64,000 bases of DNA from Actinostola sp. cb2023. Lineage: Eukaryota > Cnidaria > Anthozoa > Actiniaria > Actinostolidae. Location: assembly GCA_033675265.1 (NCBI GenBank), contig JAUJYZ010001546.1:322501-386500 (forward strand), written 5' to 3'. The notes below the pieces were generated by a model that did not search any database, was not told the origin of the DNA, and was given only the letters and a program-made list of their open reading frames with translations. Position 1 is the stretch's first letter, and each line of letters begins with the position of its first letter. A program made the position numbers and the translations under genes. This document shows positions 12,701 to 26,785 of this stretch, piece after piece.

Positions 12701-13947
12701 CGACTTCGTCGCTCGCCAAATTGTGCTCCCTATATAAATACCGTTCTTTTACGAGCTTGCTATGGTATGTATTCAGAAGACGGCACTGAAATCTCTCAGC
12801 TCGGCATTTCGAGAGAATCTAATGCGTAAACGTTCACGAAAAAAGTTGCAAAATGTGACCTACTGAGCTCTGATTCAGTCGATCGGAAATGACTAGTTCA
12901 GCTGAAATCTCCCTAATTTGAAGCCTCTTCTTCGAGTAAATAAAGGTTAAGGAAAGAAATCCTTGTACTTATTTTATGGCGTGTTGATCATAAAACATTT
13001 ATAAAGCTTCAGTTAATGAAAGTTAGTTGTAGTGATATTCTGAATGTTTCTAGCTGGGGCTGTACTGAGTTGAGTCGGCATATAGAATGTTGAAAAGCAC
13101 TGTAGTGAAAATGTAGACTGGAAATGTGAGCAAGCCCGGGAATGACAACAATTATCAATTTGAAAAGCAGTGAGAGTCGAGAGAAAAAAAAATCCTGCAG
13201 AGCTACCCAACTCCCAAAAAATATCCTGCAGAGAAATACAAGTAGAAAAAATATTCGTGCTCAAAAAAAAATGTACCCCCCCTCCCAAGATTTCTAATGA
13301 TCCACCCCTTAGGGGTTCAATAAAATCTCCCGACGGTCATCCCCGCCCCTTTCACATGGGTCCCCTCAACCCCCGGGAGAGAATAAATGGACTTCCCCCG
13401 GAAGAGAATACTGTACTGGTGCTCAGTCGAGCTTTTCCGGTTCAACGCGCAATACATTATGATCGGTCGGGTGATGAGTTTTAAAAAACCTCTCTGACTT
13501 TCCCTTCTTTGTCCCACTTTGACTAATATGCAAGCTAATCTCAAGGGGGGTAGAGTAAGGAGAGAAGTGTCTCTACTCAGATCACAATCCATTTCTTTAG
13601 ACCGCCATAATATTATGATTTCATGACCGTAGTCATCAGTTATACGAAAGCCACAACTGGAACTGATTCTTACCTGCGCGCTTTGCTTCGTCGGAAAACT
13701 CGCACGGATCAAACGTTGATGTGGTTTGAGTCTGTCTTCGTGTTCGGCCTTTCACTGCAGACTGCTTTGGTTCTTGCTTTTCTGCTACAAGTAGAGATCC
13801 AGCAACAAAGACGACTAGTCCAACTAACGATAAAAGTACGAGTAACTCACGAACTCGTCGACTAAGTTGCCTGGAATTCTTCATGCGTCGAGAAAGTACT
13901 TCTGTTTGTTCGTTTTGTTCGACGACAGCGTTCCTGCTACTCGACAT
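721..13947 (-). CDS. DUF885 family membrane-anchored metallopeptidase-like protein, 7 exons, 815 aa
   Basis: Exons in transcript order are 13674-13947, 10373-10669, 7633-8304, 6643-6855, 5746-6091, 2118-2224 and 721-1259. All junctions are GT/AG and keep phase, and the sum is 2448 nt (815 residues plus stop). Residues 1-34 are polar and end in an Arg-rich stretch. Residues 35-55 are one hydrophobic segment, which predicts a type II signal anchor with the catalytic part outside or in the lumen. The rest matches DUF885: HEAWPGHH at 583-590 and EGWGMYAE at 621-628, the two signatures of this zinc-peptidase-like family. Most known members are bacterial, and the substrate is unknown. An in-frame ATG 22 codons upstream (14013) is an alternative start. 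MSSS was chosen because it leaves a conventional cytoplasmic tail. The introns are repeat-rich, including a 92-bp minisatellite. Enzymatic activity is inferred from the motifs only. Confidence 0.88.
2383..2820. mobile_element. TA-flanked MITE with TACCGTATTTC termini
   Basis: The ends are inverted copies of about 25 bp starting TACCGTATTTC and continuing into AATAAACGCC. Between them AATAAACGCC-type words recur, with a poly-C run at about 2443-2465. TA at both edges suggests a Tc1/mariner-type target. The element sits in intron 5-6 of the DUF885 gene. Confidence 0.65.
2852..3629. mobile_element. TTAA-flanked inverted-repeat element
   Basis: Both ends carry TTAA followed inward by the inverted sequence GGTAATGCGATCGTGCA. 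This layout fits a non-autonomous piggyBac-like element with a TTAA target. Inside is a direct repeat: TTCAACGGCG followed by a TATCTAAAAATCTAA block occurs near 2899 and near 3120. There is no open reading frame of note. It lies in an intron of the DUF885 gene. Confidence 0.65.
4099..5470. repeat. Minisatellite, 92-bp unit, about 15 copies
   Basis: AGAGTCCCTGCTGGGTATAG recurs every 92 bp. Copies differ mainly at two places: GATGATATGGACTAGG versus GACAATATGGAATAGG, and CAACGATG versus CAATGATG. The array lies in the intron between exons 5746-6091 and 2118-2224 of the DUF885 gene. The open frames it produces are repeat artefacts. Confidence 0.95.
6898..6986. repeat. T-rich simple repeat
   Basis: (TTTA)n passes into long T runs with scattered A. 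It lies just upstream, in transcript sense, of exon 6643-6855, so on the transcribed strand it is A-rich intron sequence. Confidence 0.9.
7221..7479. mobile_element. Palindromic MITE with TGCTTACCATTTACTCGG termini
   Basis: The left end TGCTTACCATTTACTCGG followed by an ACCGGAAATTCCGG dyad is repeated inverted at the right end. A second inverted pair, AAAACTCGGTCTA and its complement, lies inside, so most of the 259 bp could fold on itself. It lies in a DUF885 intron between exons 6643-6855 and 7633-8304. Confidence 0.7.
8305..10372. other. DUF885 intron, no gene seen
   Basis: No recognised domain is present. A 162-codon open frame on the plus strand (8986-9474) shows no family match and no splice or codon support. 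Near 10299-10345 is a short hairpin with TACCCTGGTTCCAGAG at one end and its near complement at the other. T and G homopolymers precede it at 10226-10280. Confidence 0.5.
11017..11366. repeat. Polypyrimidine minisatellite (18-bp CCCCTCTCCCCTTTCCAT) plus poly-C
   Basis: The plus strand is almost pure C/T, with an 18-bp unit CCCCTCTCCCCTTTCCAT, and ends in a run of about 22 C at 11345-11366. The DUF885 pre-mRNA from the minus strand would read GGGG runs here, able in principle to form G-quadruplexes. The long open frames in several phases come from the repeat. Confidence 0.9.
11728..13311. mobile_element. 1.6-kb inverted-repeat element with subterminal tandem repeats
   Basis: The left end AGGGGTGGATCATTAGAAAT and a following G run recur inverted at 13270-13311. 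Inside the left end are four copies of a unit of about 32 bp containing TTCCTGCAAGTACCCTACC after an A run (11776-11925). The right end has related AATATCCTGCAGAG units. A second MITE lies inside at 12119-12357. No transposase frame was seen. It lies in the first intron of the DUF885 gene. Confidence 0.6.
12119..12357. mobile_element. Nested MITE with CAAGGGCGGATCC termini
   Basis: CAAGGGCGGATCC at the left and GGATCTCGAG/GATCCACCCCTG at the right are imperfect inverted ends. The interior has a GGGGGAGCATGCCCCC dyad, and a similar GGGGAGCATGCCCCC dyad recurs near 12666. It is nested in the larger element at 11728-13311. Confidence 0.5.
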
Positions 13948-14502
13948 AATTGTTATAGTCTTAAAGTTTAGCGAAATGTTGGTCCCTGACAAGAACGGCT
14001 CGACAATCGGCAATAAAGACTGTCTAAATGCTGCTGCAAGGTTACACTACACGTCACCAATACATGACAAGAAATAACACTAAACTAATCCATATAATGA
14101 TCTATCGCGAACTTCCGGAGGTCACGAACTCAGGAATACTCTCATCCCTCTGGGCTGAGTTGACTAATGGTCGTGCGTCGTGGGTACCAAGTCGTGCGTC
14201 GTGGTTTCGAAGTCGTGGGTCGTGGGTAAGGTCGTGGGTATTAACTAATATATCCCCTAGTACAACATACCAGCACTAACATTTCTATGAAATGATGGTT
14301 CTGCAATGATTGAATCAACGTATACCACAGAGGATTAAACCTGTAGTTAATTATTGATGATTTAATACCGAGTTTATGGTTTCTTTACAATCTAAACCAT
14401 CCCAAACCATTCATTGGTCATATAATTTCAATTTACGCTATTTCTGGTACCCACGACCTTACCCACGACCCACGACTTCGAACCCACGACGCACGACTTG
14501 GT

Positions 14503-14533
<31 letters not shown>

Positions 14534-15111
14534 TCTGGGCTAACTGAGGGTCCATTGATACCGGCCTGGTTCCAGAGGCTTTGTCAAACTCTAATACCAT
14601 GTACGCATCGTATTAGAGTTTTACAAAGCCTCTGATCTGGAACCAGGGTAGTCCATTGACCGTTCAGTAACAAATGATTTTTTTTCCGGCAAATTTTCTC
14701 AAACTATTCCTTTGTTTTATTGAGAGAATAGTTGAAATCACGTTTTTCGCTCTCTTTATACCCGGGTTTATACTTTACATTTTAATTCAATATCATTTAA
14801 TAAATTATTTTATTATTATTTATATTTGTAAAAATATTACTTCCGTTATCATATTTATTTCTTAGTGTAATAAGGTTCTGAAGACGTTCATTTGAATGAA
14901 ACTAGTTCCAGCTAGCTGTAAAGTGTGTAGATAAAATTATTTCTAGTATGGAGCTATTTTAAAAAGCGTGACATCCATAGTGCGTGACAATTCACTGATA
15001 CCAAGAACGTGACATCATTAGGTGTGACCTTTATGCACATCATCGTGACCGCTTCATTTCGCATTGTGTGACCACAGCGTGACATCCATAGCGTGACAAC
15101 TCACCCTACCA
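13948..15111. other. Interval between the DUF885 start and the TGDS stop
   Basis: It holds the presumed DUF885 promoter next to 13947 (not delimited), a Mutator-like MITE (14157-14532), a hairpin with CCTGGTTCCAGAGG ends (14567-14649), a very A/T-rich tract (about 14740-14870) and a cluster of GTGAC pentamers (14968-15103) in the presumed TGDS 3' UTR. No coding sequence was found. Confidence 0.6.
14157..14532. mobile_element. Mutator-like MITE with 9-bp target duplication
   Basis: The element is bounded by direct repeats CTCTGGGCT at 14148-14156 and 14533-14541. Its ends, GAGTT(T)GACTAATGGTCGTG, are inverted copies and continue for about 90 bp of GTCGTGGGT and GTCGTGCGTCG words. Long TIRs plus a 9-bp duplication match the MULE superfamily. 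There is no transposase inside. Confidence 0.75.
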
Positions 15112-20618
<5,507 letters not shown>

Positions 20619-20856
20619 GGAATTGCGAGAAATATTTTTTCCAAAATTCCCAGACAAATTCACTACACGTCCGCCATTTTGTATCATCACACGTGGCAGC
20701 CTACACGCGCATGCGCAATGACTGTTGACAACATGGCGGACTGCAGGCGAACAATTGCTCTTTTTGCTCCAAACGTCTCCTAAATCTCACACAGACCTCT
20801 TATTTTATGCAATTTAAGCCAACATAAGCTCACTTAGAGCGTGTTTGTTGCGCAAG
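20619..20856. promoter_or_regulatory. Bidirectional promoter, TGDS (minus) and GPR180 (plus)
   Basis: Only 238 bp separate the two start codons. A perfect NRF1-type palindrome, GCGCATGCGCA, lies at 20707-20717. YY1-type words lie at 20671-20679 (CCGCCATTT) and 20730-20740 (AACATGGCGGA). There is no TATA box, as usual for housekeeping bidirectional promoters. The factor assignments follow known vertebrate motifs and are inferred for this species. Confidence 0.75.
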
Positions 20857-23800
20857 ATGTCTCGTTGGGTAGCTTTTTGTTATATTTTTGTTTTTTTTGC
20901 TGGTTTTATTGAGCCGGCTGGAAGCAAATACATTAGTGGGTTTCTGAGTTCCAGACAAGCACGATTCGATGGCGGGCAGTATCTCACGAAGTTCTGCTTT
21001 CACGGTAAGTTATCGTGATTTAGATAGACCATTAGGCCTTCAGATGTTGCCACACCAATGCATATCATTCCCAAGGGAGTACAAGTATCAATAAGCTTAA
21101 TAGTTTTATTTTTGTGTGTGTATTATATTATGACATCACTCGCTTGTGAGTTGTGTTACCTATTCGTTTACTAATTCTGTTCGAATCCATTTGATTTGAG
21201 CTACTTTCTTTGACTTTCTTCAGGAGAGGCCTTGTTCAAGTTCACACTCAATGAATCCTCAACTGGCAAACTGTACTTTTTTTTGGACGAGAAGTGGTCC
21301 AGCATCCCAGCAACTACTCCATGCAAGGAGAAGTTGGCCATGGCCCAGTATTCTCGTAAGAAAACTGTGTAGATTCTCAGAGAAATTATCATTTGCATTA
21401 GTGATGGCACCAATGAGGCTGCACAAAAACAAATAAATAAACAGTAAAAATCAATCTGGTCATTCATTCACTCATTCTGAAACGTTCATTCAATCATTTA
21501 TTCACTTGTTCATTTTTTCTTTCTTTCATTCATTCAATTATTCATCCAGCCATTCATTCGTTCACAGAGGTTTCCAAGATAGACAATGTGCAAATCTCGT
21601 ATAGGAGTAAGAACAATATATATGTATAAATATTTTGACTCTTTTCTCACAGATCTGCTGACAGGAACTTCTGGTGATGTGCAGTTTGAGCAATGGGGGA
21701 ATCCATATATGTGGCATATCACCTTTGCCGATGACGTTTCATGTGATCCCAGCCAAACAGTCCACAATGATAAGCAGTTTACTCTAGAACTTTACAACCC
21801 AGACTCCAAGGGAAAGCCATCCAATCACTTCAGTTATGATGAAATTGGTCAGTATAGTTTATTATTGAAGTCATCGTCTGTACAAGGAATTTTATTGTGC
21901 TTATTGACCAATCAGCGACATTTGTATGATGATCCTGCTTCTCTGATTGGTTGATATTTGTATTTGAAGCTTATTGCTGCATTTGACATGACTGACAGCT
22001 GTCATAATTAGATGTCTACAGGAAGAGAGATCCGTCACATCTGTGTCCAGAGTCTGTCAGTTAGGCCTCTCTAGTTCACTACCACTTTACGCCTCTTCAA
22101 ATCATGATAATGGGGAGTTTGAAAGTGACTCTTGGGACCAGCGCGTGTGCTCTTTGAAACCTGGAGGAGAATTTGGATTTTGATCACAAGTCACTTCACT
22201 GCTCTTGGACAGACCTCTTCAAATTTAAATATAGACAGTCAAATCTCTCAGCTGAACACACTCGATACCATTTCTTACGATCTGGCATACATTGTAGGAA
22301 GGTGTCTGCGGTATACACCTATTTCAAAAAACGTTGGCATCTGAAATCTGAATCTGAAATCTTATTATTATTGTGGGTATAAGTTGTGATCTATCTTTTA
22401 ATTACTGGAATATGCCTACATGACCTTTAGACGAAGACCTGCGTTGGCGAATAGTGTGGCTAAGAGTGTTTTTAGGTCACAGATTCAGATTTCAGATTCA
22501 GATGCCAACGTTTTTTGAAATAGGTGTATAATTATGGTACCTAATAAATCATTGCAACAGAATCCAGACAACAAATGTAAATCTTCTGTAGATGGTCAGC
22601 TTAAAGAGATATGTGTATCTGTCAATGATTTTGATCATCTCATAATCTCTTTAGGGCTTTTGTCATTCTATGAGTTACTGGGATTCCTGTATTTTGCTGG
22701 AATCGTCATCTATGGTCAGCGACTTTGGCAGACAATTCAGAAAGGAGGACCAATGCACTTGGTAATGGCTTCATGAGAATATATGGATATAATAGTGTTT
22801 ACTATAACATCGGATGTCTGCCGTAGTGATGATAATGATGATGATAGTTTGGACTGACAATCTTGATGTATTGCAGGTCATCAAAGTCTTGACTAAAGCT
22901 CTAATATACCATGGATCAGCTGTTTGTTTGACACTAATTCACTTATTTAGGTACTGTATACATTCACTCCAATATTCAGTATTCTAAATGTACACCATTA
23001 TCACAACTATGAACAAACTGGACAATCAGATTGTATCGTAACTAAACCTCAGTGGTTCTCATGTTAGGTAATAATCCTAGACGACAGGATTATTGATTGT
23101 CCCTGATGTATTAGAACTGCACGGTTAATCGACTATGAGTGATGATCTTGCATGATCGCGAACAGAATCAGGAAAATTGGGAATGTTTCTATTTTCTTGA
23201 CGTGTATCACTGATTTCTGGGATTTTCTAGACATGTGATAACCAGGCTGAACTCCTTCAAACTCTATTCCTTACAGATATTCTGGCGATGGTGTAGGGTT
23301 TACTTGGCTCTCAAGAATTTCCACAGGTAAAAATAACAACACATCTTCACAAATTTGCTGCATTTACAATATGCCAAGTGCGCAAGTGCCATCCGATGTA
23401 TTTTTCTGCAGTCAGCCTGCCAAATAATCTTCTGGTTATAGGTTGTGCTTGCTCTATGGCCTAGCCCCATGTCTTTCTTGGCAAAGACCTGGAAGGATTC
23501 TTTACAGTCTACCCTATAATTTATTCAGTTAGATCCCAGGTGTATTTGTAACAACATGCAATTGTTTTGTTATCTTTGCAGTAATGAAAGGATTGGCAGA
23601 TTACGAGATGATGTCGATGATGTGTCGATTATGTATTGGGAATACACTTAGTTCCTCTTCTTCTTCTGTGGACCCTCAAATTATCAAACACATGACTATA
23701 GGTGTAGCCGTCATTAGTTTACTCAAGGTATGTGCTGTTGTATGGTATGATGTCCCAGTTGCTGGCATATTTTGACAGCCTTGTTTACTGTACCCCAAAT

Positions 23801-25141
23801 TCCAGGAGGGGTACTCAGGGGTATCAGTGACGGGGAGGTGCAAAGACCAATTTTCTGGTGGCCTTTTTTGATATAAAGATTTTGGCAAGGACTTTTTTGG
23901 GGGTTGATAAAAATGATATCCTACCATTCTGGGCCCCAAATGCCACTCCTACAAACTCGCCTTATCGCCTGGATGGGGCAGGCCTCAGTGATCAAACATG
24001 AGTTTGCTGGCATTTTCTCCCTCTAGTCTAGAGATTACTGAAGATTGCTCTCCACTACAGGAGCTTTGTTTTCATCCAAGTGGGTAGCAGTGGATGAATC
24101 CATGTTTCATTTTATGTTTCAGATTATGTTAGAAGCATGGGAGCTCATCGCCGTGTCAGCCATTGTTCAGCTTGTGCTAGCTGCTGGCTTCAGCTTTGTC
24201 ATCAGCAAGAAAATAATGGATGAAAGAAGTACACTACGAAAAGAGTTTTATAGTAAATTTATGAAGGTTAGTTATGAGGACATTCTCTCGAGACAGGTCT
24301 CCATCTCTGCACCTTGGTGGAGTGAGACACAAGAGATCTAACATACATTTACTCTTCAAAAAAGAAATACACAGACACCTCTGTGTTGCTACAATATTCA
24401 AACAATGTTCTGTGCATTACTTTTTTGGAAGAGCTTGATGAATACTGTACAGTGTGTAGCAAGAAAGAGCTGATATATGTGTTTCTTACTTCTTTTTCCC
24501 CAGAGCTGTCTACTGTGGCTTCTTTCCTATCCTTGTTTATTAATGTTGTCACTAGTATTTTCTGTTTATTTGAGATACAAGGTTAGAACTTACTCAATAA
24601 TGATGAAAAATATGTCTCTTTTAAAAATGTGTTATCATCTGTCTCATACTGCGTCATATACTCTCATGCTCTGCTGCATGTATATCAAGCATTTACTGAC
24701 GTGGGTTTGAAGCGCACTTGAAGCGCATGTACATGTTTATGTAGGCAGATGTTTCTACCAGAGTAAGCAGCCATAAACGTGTACAAATTATTGACAGAGA
24801 GATCTGACAAAGTAGACGACACTGAATTTCAGCATGGCCATCAGTTGGCCAGCTCCTAGTAAAATCCCTCTATGTAATCAGAGTTCTTCCTGAACTCAGA
24901 ATTTTATGCCTCTATTTTTCCTTTCTTTTAGATTATAACCTGGGGTTTATTGACGGCCCAAACTGCATCCATACTATGGTTGTATAATCTGTTTCTGTCC
25001 CGTAGTCTCTACTGGGAAGTATCATCATTATCAGCATCGACGCTTCCTCTTAGATACGACAGAGGCTTTGGGGGAAAGAATTATAACTCTGAGAAAAGAA
25101 CTATTGGGATGCACAAATCTGTGTCTATCAATAAATATTAG
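20857..25141 (+). CDS. GPR180: GPR180/TMEM145-type seven-pass membrane protein, 10 exons, 427 aa
   Basis: Exons are 20857-21004, 21224-21355, 21653-21847, 22655-22761, 22877-22950, 23277-23326, 23582-23727, 24123-24266, 24504-24581 and 24932-25141. Phase is kept and the sum is 1284 nt (human GPR180 is about 440 aa). Residues 1-23 form a signal peptide ending near EPAGS. Residues 24-155 form a soluble lumenal/extracellular domain (FEQWGNPYMWHITFADDVSC). From residue 160 on there are several hydrophobic helices, among them LLSFYELLGFLYFAG, WELIAVSAIVQLVLAAG, CLLWLLSYPCLLMLSL and TAQTASILWLYNLFL, then LYWEVSSLSASTLPLRYDRG, which resembles the GPR180 C-terminus. Vertebrate GPR180 (intimal thickness-related receptor) is linked to vascular and TGF-beta-type signalling; the role here is unknown. 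Exons 6 and 7 are the least certain: the joined text is more divergent than the rest. Confidence 0.88.
22312..22530. mobile_element. MITE with TATACACCTATTTCAAAAAA termini
   Basis: The left end TATACACCTATTTCAAAAAA continues into CGTTGGCATCTGAAATCTG and recurs inverted at 22480-22530. The arms are about 50 bp and end in TCTGAATCTGAAATC-type repeats. It lies in GPR180 intron 3. Confidence 0.75.
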
Positions 25142-25351
25142 GAAATATATTTTTATTCTGGTATTAACTAAATACAGTTATTTGTTACAACATTTGAATT
25201 TTTTGCAGTTTGTACAAAGGGATGTCTAGGAGTGACTATGGAAAAACAAATTTTGTGTGTGGGCACGGGGTTTCTACAGTTAGCTGTCTTCAGTAATTTG
25301 CCTTTTTTGACAATATAAATATAGGTGAACTTACAGCATGAAGCGCAAATG

Positions 25352-25496
25352 TATGACCACCTATAACGTATTTGCATACTTTCATCTCGGCCATTATCCA
25401 ATCAGCTTTGCAGGATTGTCTTATCTTATCTCTGATCTAACAGCTATTTGGAGGATGACGAGACAAAAGTATGCAAATACATTAAAGGTGGTCATA
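25352..25496. mobile_element. Palindromic MITE with TATGACCACCT termini
   Basis: TATGACCACCTATAACGTAT running into TTGCATACTTT is repeated inverted around a centre of about 80 bp. It lies in the presumed 3' region of GPR180. Confidence 0.65.
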
Positions 25497-26102
25497 GTTG
25501 GGAGCTTCGGCCAAAAAACGCGTGGCCAAAAAACGAAAACTCTTCCGCGCGGCCTAAAAAACGCTTGCTACGCAGGCTATGTAAAGTGCCAACCAGAAAT
25601 CTACTGGCTAATTTAACAAATCAGGATGACAAAACACATTGTAAAAATAGTTGTCAAATTAACTTTATAATAACAATGTTTATAAACATTACGCTCACCT
25701 ATACAGTTTGTATCTATTGGTTTGTGTTGTGTTTAAAAATAAGTTCTAAAAGTACTGTATAATAAATTGTTTACTAGTTAATAGTGGAGCAAGAAGAAGC
25801 ACCATCTCCACACAATAGAAATGGCAGCAAAAAAGAAAAGAGTTTAAGCTATGAGGAAGGGTTTTACACAACCCATTATTTTGTACTAGATTTGTAAAAT
25901 TATATAACTAAAAGCATTGTCTAAAGTGAATTTAAATTATTGTACAAACAGTGCTAGGAGTGGAAACGTTAACCAATGAAACAATGGTATAATGACCTAC
26001 ATGTAGTATGATGTCTATTGTTTCCTTGTTCAATGCTATTACTAATAACATGTAGCTAATGATGTGCTATGGGTGAATTTCTCTATTTCTACCTGTATAC
26101 CA

Positions 26103-26232
26103 GGGCCCCTGTTGTTCGAAAGCAGGTTAACGCTAAGCCAGGGTTAAATATAGCTATTCTGGATATTTGATTGGATGAGAGGATATATTTAACCCTGGGT
26201 TAAGGCTAACCTGCTTTCGAATAACTGGGCCC
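26103..26232. mobile_element. Palindrome with GGGCCC and TTCGAAAGCAGGTTA arms
   Basis: The left arm TTCGAAAGCAGGTTAACGCT with AGCCAGGGTTAAATATA is mirrored on the right. The ends carry GGGCCC. It is a short foldback element in intergenic DNA. Confidence 0.65.
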
Positions 26233-26301
26233 AGATGTCTGAGAAAATGAGTTGATAATAAAACAAGTTTAAAAAGTCTGCATTGTACCTTTTAAATCTA
26301 A

Positions 26302-26769
26302 TACTGTGCTTTTCGGTTGAGCTTGGAACGCATCAAGTTTTATCGATTAGTTAACGAGTCCAAAGGGAAAGATGTAGCATGTTGTCAAGTGACTCAAACG
26401 TTGTTGTTAGGAAGTTCATTATTGTGACCGTTGATCTTGTCTTGTGCTAAAATTTGAAAGTTATAACTTTTAACATTAACATTATAACATTAACAGCATC
26501 CATCATAAAATTTAGATTTTTCTCTTCCCTGTACTCAATCTTAACTTGGAAAGACAAGTGCAAGCTGAAGATTCTTCGAAGTAAACAACTCACCAGCGCC
26601 AGAATGTCCCGACACATACAAATTGTAGACAAATAACACGGTGATTGATTGTCTGAGCAAAATAACCAATCAGCGTTATTGCACGTGCACTCTGTCTACA
26701 TAACAACAAGTGAATTATAACTAATCGATAAAACTAGATGCGTTCCAAGCTCAACCGAAAAGCGCAGTA
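26302..26769. mobile_element. TA-flanked TIR element abutting the RBMX2 stop codon
   Basis: The ends are inverted repeats of about 45 bp beginning CTGTGCTTTTCGGTTGAGC (the right copy has one change near the tip) and reaching GTTTTATCGATTAGTTA, flanked by TA on both sides as for Tc1/mariner-type insertions. The right end lies 16 bp from the RBMX2 stop codon, so the gene's 3' UTR must start inside or run through the element. Confidence 0.75.
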
Positions 26770-26785
26770 CCTACCCTGGCATTCT

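Larger units (their letters stand above)
25142..26785. other. Convergent interval between GPR180 and RBMX2 stops
   Basis: It contains 3' UTR sequence of both genes and three inverted-repeat elements (25352-25496, 26103-26232 and 26302-26769). No coding exon was found. AATAAA at 25760-25765 is a plausible plus-strand polyadenylation signal for GPR180. Confidence 0.6.

Noticed and set aside
24045..24122. Upstream extension of GPR180 exon 8 (frame from 24045)
   Set aside because: Using the earlier acceptor at 24059 brings a stop in the phase left by exon 7. The acceptor at 24121-24122 keeps phase and gives the expected membrane helix.
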